Of a DNA stretch of 9,721 nucleotides, positions 5,831-9,721 are shown in pieces. Each line of letters opens with the position of its first letter. Position 1 is the first letter of the stretch. The stretch is from assembly GCA_003567615.1 (NCBI GenBank), contig PWZC01000188.1, positions 1 to 9,721 on the forward strand, given 5' to 3'. Under the pieces are notes generated by a model, which worked only from the letters and a program-made list of their open reading frames with translations, did no database searches and had not been told where the DNA came from. A program made the position numbers and the translations under genes. The DNA is from Gemmatimonadota bacterium. GTDB taxonomy: Bacteria > Gemmatimonadota > Gemmatimonadetes > Longimicrobiales > Gaopeijiaceae.

Positions 5831-6762
5831 CAGACCGCCTCCAGGATCGGGAGAACACCGGGGATGATCTCGACTTCCAACCAGGGAACTGCTTCGGGCA
5901 TGAGTTCTCCATCCAGTTCGAAACGAAGGGGCACGTCGTCGGCGGCAGCGACCCGCACTCGATGGACTTGATGCATGTGAACGCCCCGAATCCGCCGATG
6001 TGTACCCCGTAGAACCTTCGGAAGGTGCCGGACCACTCCGCCCACTCCGAGGCCATCGGTAATGAACAGGTCCAGGGCTCCATCGTCCGGGCGAGCCTGC
6101 GGCGACAGCCGGATCCCTCCGGCCACCGAGGGGCCCACCGTCACGGCGGCGAGCAGGCTCTCGACCCTCCGCTCGATCAATGCCCCTTCGGCGGTCTCGG
6201 CGGTGAGATCCAGCGACAGTGGCTGAAATCGCACCACCGAGACGGCGAGAGCAGCGAGGTACTGGAGAAGCCCCGGGAGACGGCGGAAGGTGTGCCTCCT
6301 CTCGAGGACGGCCACATCCAGGCCCACGCCGAAGAGGTTCACGAAAACGTCTTCCCCCCCGGGCCAGCGCACGCGACCCACGTCAAACCGGCGAACCCGA
6401 CCATGGAGAAGATCGCGGATGGCACTCTCCATGGACCCGTCGGATGCCACCATGCGGTGGAAGTCATTGCCGGTTCCTACCGGCAGCACCGCCAACCCGC
6501 CGGCCCTCTCCCCATCCCCATCCCGGAGAAGTCCCGAGACCCCCTCATGGAGCGTCCCGTCTCCCCCCACCACCAGAAGTCCACGGGCCCCATCGGCCCG
6601 CCCCTGCGCCATGAGCTCCCCGGCATGACCAGGCCGCTCCGTCAGATCCATCCGGTAGGGCACCGAGTGACGGTCGAGGGCCTCACGAAGCTGCGGCAGT
6701 AGCCGCTTGACGCGTCCACCCGCCGCATTCGGATTGGCGATGACGTGGTAGGCGTGGGTCAT
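5830..6762 (-). CDS. Diacylglycerol/lipid kinase family protein (YegS/DgkB type)
   Basis: The 310-residue protein has the DAGK catalytic fold: NPNAAGG (10-16), VVGGDGTLHEG (64-74, nucleotide-binding glycine loop), LPVGTGNDFHR (93-103), FDVGRV (126-131), NLFGVGLDVAV (142-152), RPDDGALDL (224-232) and the closing ELDGE (282-286). These proteins phosphorylate diacylglycerol or related lipids with ATP at the inner membrane face; the exact lipid cannot be told from sequence. The glycine segment that is usually N-G-(x)-GGG reads VGPSVAGGIRLSP, a mild deviation. ATG 6762 has AGGA at a good distance upstream. It is probably the first gene of a two-gene unit with the DUF5683 gene. Length is typical. 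Confidence 0.92.
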   Translation of the reverse strand: MTHAYHVIANPNAAGGRVKRLLPQLREALDRHSVPYRMDLTERPGHAGELMAQGRADGARGLLVVGGDGTLHEGVSGLLRDGDGERAGGLAVLPVGTGNDFHRMVASDGSMESAIRDLLHGRVRRFDVGRVRWPGGEDVFVNLFGVGLDVAVLERRHTFRRLPGLLQYLAALAVSVVRFQPLSLDLTAETAEGALIERRVESLLAAVTVGPSVAGGIRLSPQARPDDGALDLFITDGLGVGGVVRHLPKVLRGTHRRIRGVHMHQVHRVRVAAADDVPLRFELDGELMPEAVPWLEVEIIPGVLPILEAV

Positions 6763-6883
6763 GGCGGTCCTGAGCTGCCCCCAAGCTACAGGAGCCCTGG
6801 TCGGATCGAATCCACCGGCGTCCGGCGGAAGCGGCGTCGGAAGATGGCTCCCGGTGAACCGGCGGGCAATCCTGCCCCTCCTC
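6763..6883. other. Intergenic region with small hairpins
   Basis: This 121-base gap lies between the PNPOx-like gene and the lipid kinase gene, both on the minus strand. Just after the PNPOx-like stop there are two short inverted repeats, GGGCA-ATCC-TGCCC (6864-6877) and CCGG-TGAA-CCGG (6851-6862). No T-run follows, so intrinsic termination is doubtful. TAGCTT (6788-6783, minus) fits TANNNT but lacks a convincing -35. Confidence 0.3.
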
Positions 6884-7345
6884 CTAGTCCTCCAGCGTCA
6901 CGAAGCGTGCGGCTCGTCCGTTGTATTCCTGCACGGCGACACCAAAGATGAAGCTGCGCTCAGGCGTCGGATCCGTGGGAGAAAAGGCGTCGGGGTGTTC
7001 CTCACGCAGGGCTTTCCGGGCTTGCCCCAGAAGCTCCCGGTGCTGGGCCGACTCCCCTTCGTCCAGAATCTGGAAGGGCCCATGGACCACCACGCTGGAC
7101 CAATTCAGTTCATCTTCGATTTCATCCACCTGGAAGGCGACCCATCGGTGATGTCGGACGGTGAGGAGCTTCTCGCTGGGCGATGTCCGCCCGAAGATCC
7201 ACTCATTGTCGAAGACATAGGAGAGAGGGCGGATGTCGACCCGATCCCGGAAGGAAAAGGCCAGTCGCCCGATGGTATTGCGTGAGAGGAGGGCCCGGCA
7301 TGCGCCGGCGTTGAGGTCTCGGACGCGAAGCTGCCTGGGAGTCAT
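6884..7345 (-). CDS. Pyridoxamine 5'-phosphate oxidase-like flavin-binding protein
   Basis: The 153-residue protein matches the PNPOx-like split-barrel family (Pyridox_ox_2 type), whose members bind FMN or F420 and reduce varied substrates. Visible marks are a helix ending in LLSRNTIGRLAFSFRD (19-34), IRPLSYVFDNEWIFGRT (38-54), SEKL with VAFQVDEIED (57-78) and NWSSVVVHGPFQILDE (81-96). True PdxH is longer and has other residues, so pyridoxal synthesis is unlikely; substrate and cofactor are unknown. Its ATG lies 33 bases after the response regulator stop on the same strand, so it is probably the last gene of the signalling unit and may be a target or helper of it. The ribosome site is weak. 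Confidence 0.85.
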   Translation of the reverse strand: MTPRQLRVRDLNAGACRALLSRNTIGRLAFSFRDRVDIRPLSYVFDNEWIFGRTSPSEKLLTVRHHRWVAFQVDEIEDELNWSSVVVHGPFQILDEGESAQHRELLGQARKALREEHPDAFSPTDPTPERSFIFGVAVQEYNGRAARFVTLED

Positions 7346-7378
7346 GGGTCTCGGGGGTTCAGGGAGGGGGAAGGAACG

Positions 7379-8803
7379 TCACGCGTCGATGGGAGTCTCG
7401 GGCATCAACCCCTCTTCCCGGTAACGTTTCAGCTTTCTGTAGAGGGTGCGGCGGTTGATCCCCAGGATCTCGGCGGCTCGGGCCTGGTGCCATCCCTGGT
7501 CGTCCAGGACGTCCAGGATGTACTCCCGCTCCAGTCGATCGAGATCCCACGACTCAGCCCTGGCCCGGCTGACAAGCCGACGTCCGGATGCATCTCCGGA
7601 GACGGACTGGCCCGTGGTGGGCTCGAAGGGCAGAGAGCGGGCTCCGGCGTGGAGGATGAGGGACCGCTCGATGACGTTTTCCAGCTCCCGCACATTTCCT
7701 GGCCAGTCGTACGCCATCATGCGACTGAGGGTCTCCGGGAGAAGAGGAGGCGCCTCGATCCCATTCTCCTCGGCAAATCGAAGGCGGAAGGCATTGGCCA
7801 GGAGAGGGATGTCCTCCCGGCGCTCCCTCAAGGGGGGAACCCGGATGGGGAAGACGTTCATGCGGTAGTAGAGGTCCTCGCGGAACCCCCCACTCTGCAC
7901 CAGACGCTCCAGCTCCTCGTTGGTGGCAGCCACCAGGCGGAAGTCCACGGCGATGGGCTCCGTCCCGCCCACCGGGGTCACCACTCGCTCCTGAAGCACG
8001 CGCAGGAGCTTGACCTGAGTGGACTGGTTGATGGTGGAGACCTCATCCAAGAAGAGCGTGCCCCCTTGCGCCGATTCGAACAATCCGCGCTTCGAGGCGA
8101 TGGCCCCCGTGAAGGCCCCCTTCCGGTGCCCGAAGAGCTCCGATTCCAGGAGTGTCGGGGAAAGGGCCGAGCAGTTGACTGGAACGAAGGGGCGCCGGGA
8201 ACGATTGGACACATCGTGGATGGCGCGGGCAACCAGTTCCTTTCCCGTCCCCGTCTCGCCGGTGACAAGGACGTTGGCGCGAGTCGGCGCCACGCGTTCG
8301 ATGAGATCGTAGACCCGACGCATCTCGGGGGTCTTGCCGATGATGCGCCCCCGGAAGCCTTCGCCGCTCAGGGCCCGCAGGTGCGCCACCTCCCGTCGCA
8401 GCTCCGCCTCTTCCAGGGCCCGGCGGAGAACCAGGAGGAGTTCCTCGGTACGGAACGGTTTGTTCACGTAGTCGAACGCCCCGAGCTTCATGGCCTCGAC
8501 GGCGGTGTCAACCGTCCCATACGCGGTCATGACGACGAACTGGGCATCCGTCTGCGTTGCCGGTGCCGCCGACAAGACGTTCATGCCGTGCATTCCCGGG
8601 AGGTTCAGATCGAGGAGAACCACGTCGTAGAGGGTGGTTTCGAGCCGCTTCAGCGCATCCTCTCCGGTTCCCACGGCGTTGACGTTGAATCCCTCTTCCC
8701 GGAGTGACGGAACCAGCAGTTCCCGGATGATCTCCTCATCTTCCACGATGAGAATGCGGGGCGGCGCACCCGTTGCCTGGTCCCGTTCCGAAGGTCGGCT
8801 CAT
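7379..8803 (-). CDS. NtrC-family sigma-54-dependent response regulator
   Basis: The 474-residue protein has three domains. The receiver (15-130) keeps E21/D22, phosphoacceptor Asp65 (VVLLDLNLPG), Thr93 and Lys115 (NKPF). The AAA+ domain (about 150-385) has Walker A GETGTGKE (182-189), the sigma-54 contact loop GAFTGA (229-234), Walker B GGTLFLDE (247-254), and GFREDLYYRMNVFPIRVPPL (306-325), which includes the arginine fingers. The Fis-type helix-turn-helix is at about 424-462 (ARAAEILGINRRTLYRKL, 441-458). All active residues look intact, so it should open sigma-54 promoters once activated. ATG 8803 is set by GGAGG seven bases upstream and overlaps the kinase-like gene's stop as ATGA; the frame upstream only shadows that gene. 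I found no clear sigma-54 promoter in the window. Confidence 0.96.
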   Translation of the reverse strand: MSRPSERDQATGAPPRILIVEDEEIIRELLVPSLREEGFNVNAVGTGEDALKRLETTLYDVVLLDLNLPGMHGMNVLSAAPATQTDAQFVVMTAYGTVDTAVEAMKLGAFDYVNKPFRTEELLLVLRRALEEAELRREVAHLRALSGEGFRGRIIGKTPEMRRVYDLIERVAPTRANVLVTGETGTGKELVARAIHDVSNRSRRPFVPVNCSALSPTLLESELFGHRKGAFTGAIASKRGLFESAQGGTLFLDEVSTINQSTQVKLLRVLQERVVTPVGGTEPIAVDFRLVAATNEELERLVQSGGFREDLYYRMNVFPIRVPPLRERREDIPLLANAFRLRFAEENGIEAPPLLPETLSRMMAYDWPGNVRELENVIERSLILHAGARSLPFEPTTGQSVSGDASGRRLVSRARAESWDLDRLEREYILDVLDDQGWHQARAAEILGINRRTLYRKLKRYREEGLMPETPIDA

Positions 8804-9570
8804 GGCATTTCCTCCGAGGGGGAGGCCGGAAGGACCAGGACGAAGGTGGCGCCGGGCTCTGGCCTGCCCTCGGGACCCCTGTCCCCCTCCCCTTCCAGGT
8901 AGACTTCGCCCCGCTGACCGAGCAGGGCGATTCGGGAGAGGGCCAGACCGATTCCCTCGCGGCCCCATTCCGAGAAGAAGGGCAGGAAGATCCGCTCCTG
9001 CTTGTCCCGGGGAACGCCCGGGCCGCTGTCCTGCACTCGAACGAACCGGCGACCATCGTCAAGGGCGCCTGTGGTCAATTGGATCGTGCGCTCTCCCGGC
9101 CATCCCTCCAGCGCCAGGCGGGCGTTGGCCATGAGCGCCGTCAGGGCTTCCCGGATCTGGTGTGGATCGCCCAGGATGGTGAGCGCTCCATCCCGATGAT
9201 CCAGATCCAACGCGATTCCCATGCGATGCATCTCCGGACCCACCGAAGCGGCAATACCGTCCACGAGGTGGTCCAGCCGAACCTGGCGGGGAAGGGTCTG
9301 GAGGGGGCGGGCCAACGAGAGGAGCGTCCTGGCGAGGCCGGCCAGGCGGTGGCTCTGCTCCAGGATGACCTGAAGCTCCTCCGGCTCCGCCCCCTCCTCC
9401 GGCGAAGCGGCTCGCCGGCGAAGACGATCCACCGCCACTTCGATGGCGGTAAGGGGAGCGCCGATCTCCCGAGCTATGCTTCCCACCACCTCCCCCACGG
9501 CCTCCACCGACCAACGGGTGGACCCGTCGGGCAGATCGGCAGAAGGGCGGACCGGTGTTCCGTCGCTCAT
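8800..9570 (-). CDS. Soluble histidine-kinase-like protein without the phosphoacceptor His
   Basis: The 256-residue protein has a HisKA-like dimerisation part and a HATPase_c domain, with no membrane segment and no sensor domain. The H-box reads SIAREIGAPLTAIEVAVDRL (31-50): Arg34 (codon CGG, 9471-9469) stands where His is required, while the Glu and Pro that follow are kept. The ATPase part has GDPHQIREAL (134-143), an N-box with Asn149 kept but Thr144 at the first Asn, G1 DSGPGVP (181-187), F-box FLPFF (195-199), and a G2-like GREGIGLAL (203-211). It may still bind ATP but should not phosphorylate itself on the usual His. It could act as a phosphatase, a scaffold or an ATP-dependent regulator of the NtrC-type protein encoded next (ATGA overlap). 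It lies 19 bases after the CBS gene. Confidence 0.88.
   Translation of the reverse strand: MSDGTPVRPSADLPDGSTRWSVEAVGEVVGSIAREIGAPLTAIEVAVDRLRRRAASPEEGAEPEELQVILEQSHRLAGLARTLLSLARPLQTLPRQVRLDHLVDGIAASVGPEMHRMGIALDLDHRDGALTILGDPHQIREALTALMANARLALEGWPGERTIQLTTGALDDGRRFVRVQDSGPGVPRDKQERIFLPFFSEWGREGIGLALSRIALLGQRGEVYLEGEGDRGPEGRPEPGATFVLVLPASPSEEMP
8811..8815 (-). promoter_or_regulatory. Ribosome binding site of the NtrC-type regulator
   Basis: GGAGG on the minus strand lies seven bases before ATG 8803, within the last codons of the kinase-like gene. It fixes the start of the response regulator and rules out the 55-codon upstream extension of its frame. Confidence 0.7.
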
Positions 9571-9589
9571 GGCTCGCTGCCGTGGCGCA

Positions 9590-9721
9590 TCAATCGGACG
9601 TATCGCCCGCCATCACCCGAAGCAGGTCGAAGGCGGTGACGATTCCCACGAGCCGGCCATCCTCCACAACCAGAGCTCGATGGATCCGACCGTGCACGAG
9701 GAACTCCGCCAGTTCCCAGAT
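9590..9721 (-). CDS. CBS domain protein (partial, C-terminal end only)
   Basis: The last 43 codons and TGA stop of a minus-strand gene enter the window; the rest lies beyond the right edge. The peptide has WELAEFLVHGRIHRALVVED (2-21), then GRLVGIVTAFDLLRVM (22-37), the typical second half of a CBS domain ending in a strand-turn-helix. CBS pairs usually bind AMP, ATP, SAM or other adenosyl ligands and act as energy or ligand sensors. Only 19 bases separate its stop from the kinase-like gene, so it is probably the upstream member of the same operon. Whether the full protein is CBS-only or a fusion cannot be seen. Confidence 0.85.
   Translation of the reverse strand: MWELAEFLVHGRIHRALVVEDGRLVGIVTAFDLLRVMAGDTSD

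Noticed and set aside
6851..6877. Tandem hairpins after the PNPOx-like gene as an intrinsic terminator
   Set aside because: Stems are only 4-5 base pairs and no T-run follows, so a terminator call is not supported.
7487..8707. 406-codon plus-strand open frame
   Set aside because: It is antisense to the well-conserved NtrC-type regulator, has no recognisable domain, and is explained by GC-rich codon use.
8804..8968. 55-codon upstream extension of the response regulator
   Set aside because: It lies over the kinase-like gene in another frame; ATG 8803 has a strong GGAGG and the receiver domain starts shortly after.
8773..9639. 288-codon plus-strand open frame
   Set aside because: Antisense to the kinase-like gene and parts of its neighbours; no motif seen.

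Overview
This is a GC-rich, densely packed bacterial chromosome segment encoding housekeeping and envelope functions. It holds one tRNA gene, 11 complete protein genes and one gene cut by the right edge. Genes for lipid A and LPS handling indicate a diderm. The LptE-like protein, the Bacteroidota-style LpxH-like phosphatase, the DUF5683 protein and frequent GTG/TTG starts fit Gemmatimonadota or a neighbouring lineage. That placement is an inference from protein style, not from a marker gene. I see no insertion sequence, phage gene, CRISPR array, toxin-antitoxin pair or other accessory island.

Region 1 (about 3-4086, all minus strand) reads as one long operon, transcribed from right to left: LolB-like lipoprotein, LptE-like protein, hemC (porphobilinogen deaminase), rph (RNase PH), rdgB (dITP/XTP pyrophosphatase), a small DUF971 protein, then tRNA-Pro(UGG). 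The last five protein genes are linked by four successive 4-base overlaps of NTGA type (GTGA, GTGA, TTGA, ATGA), which suggests translational coupling. The tRNA has no encoded CCA, so its 3' end needs processing; rph, whose product trims tRNA 3' ends, lies in the same block.

Region 2 (4087-4329) is the only sizeable non-coding stretch. It separates the lipoprotein operon from a divergent lpxH-like gene (4330-5151, plus strand). It carries candidate back-to-back promoters, and the plus-strand one could give a leaderless mRNA. A lipid A synthesis enzyme facing LPS-assembly and lipoprotein genes suggests an outer-membrane biogenesis neighbourhood.

Region 3 (5132-6762, minus) is a two-gene unit: a YegS/DgkB-type lipid kinase followed by a DUF5683 envelope protein, with 1-base overlap. 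The DUF5683 gene converges on lpxH and overlaps its 3' end by 20 bases.

Region 4 (6884-9721, minus) is a signalling unit: a CBS-domain protein (only its C-terminal end is in the window), a soluble histidine-kinase-like protein, an intact NtrC-type sigma-54 response regulator, and a PNPOx-like flavin-binding protein. The kinase-like protein has Arg where the phosphoacceptor His should be. This is the most unusual feature of the window: an apparently complete sigma-54 activator paired with a kinase that seems unable to autophosphorylate, beside a CBS protein that could be the real sensor.
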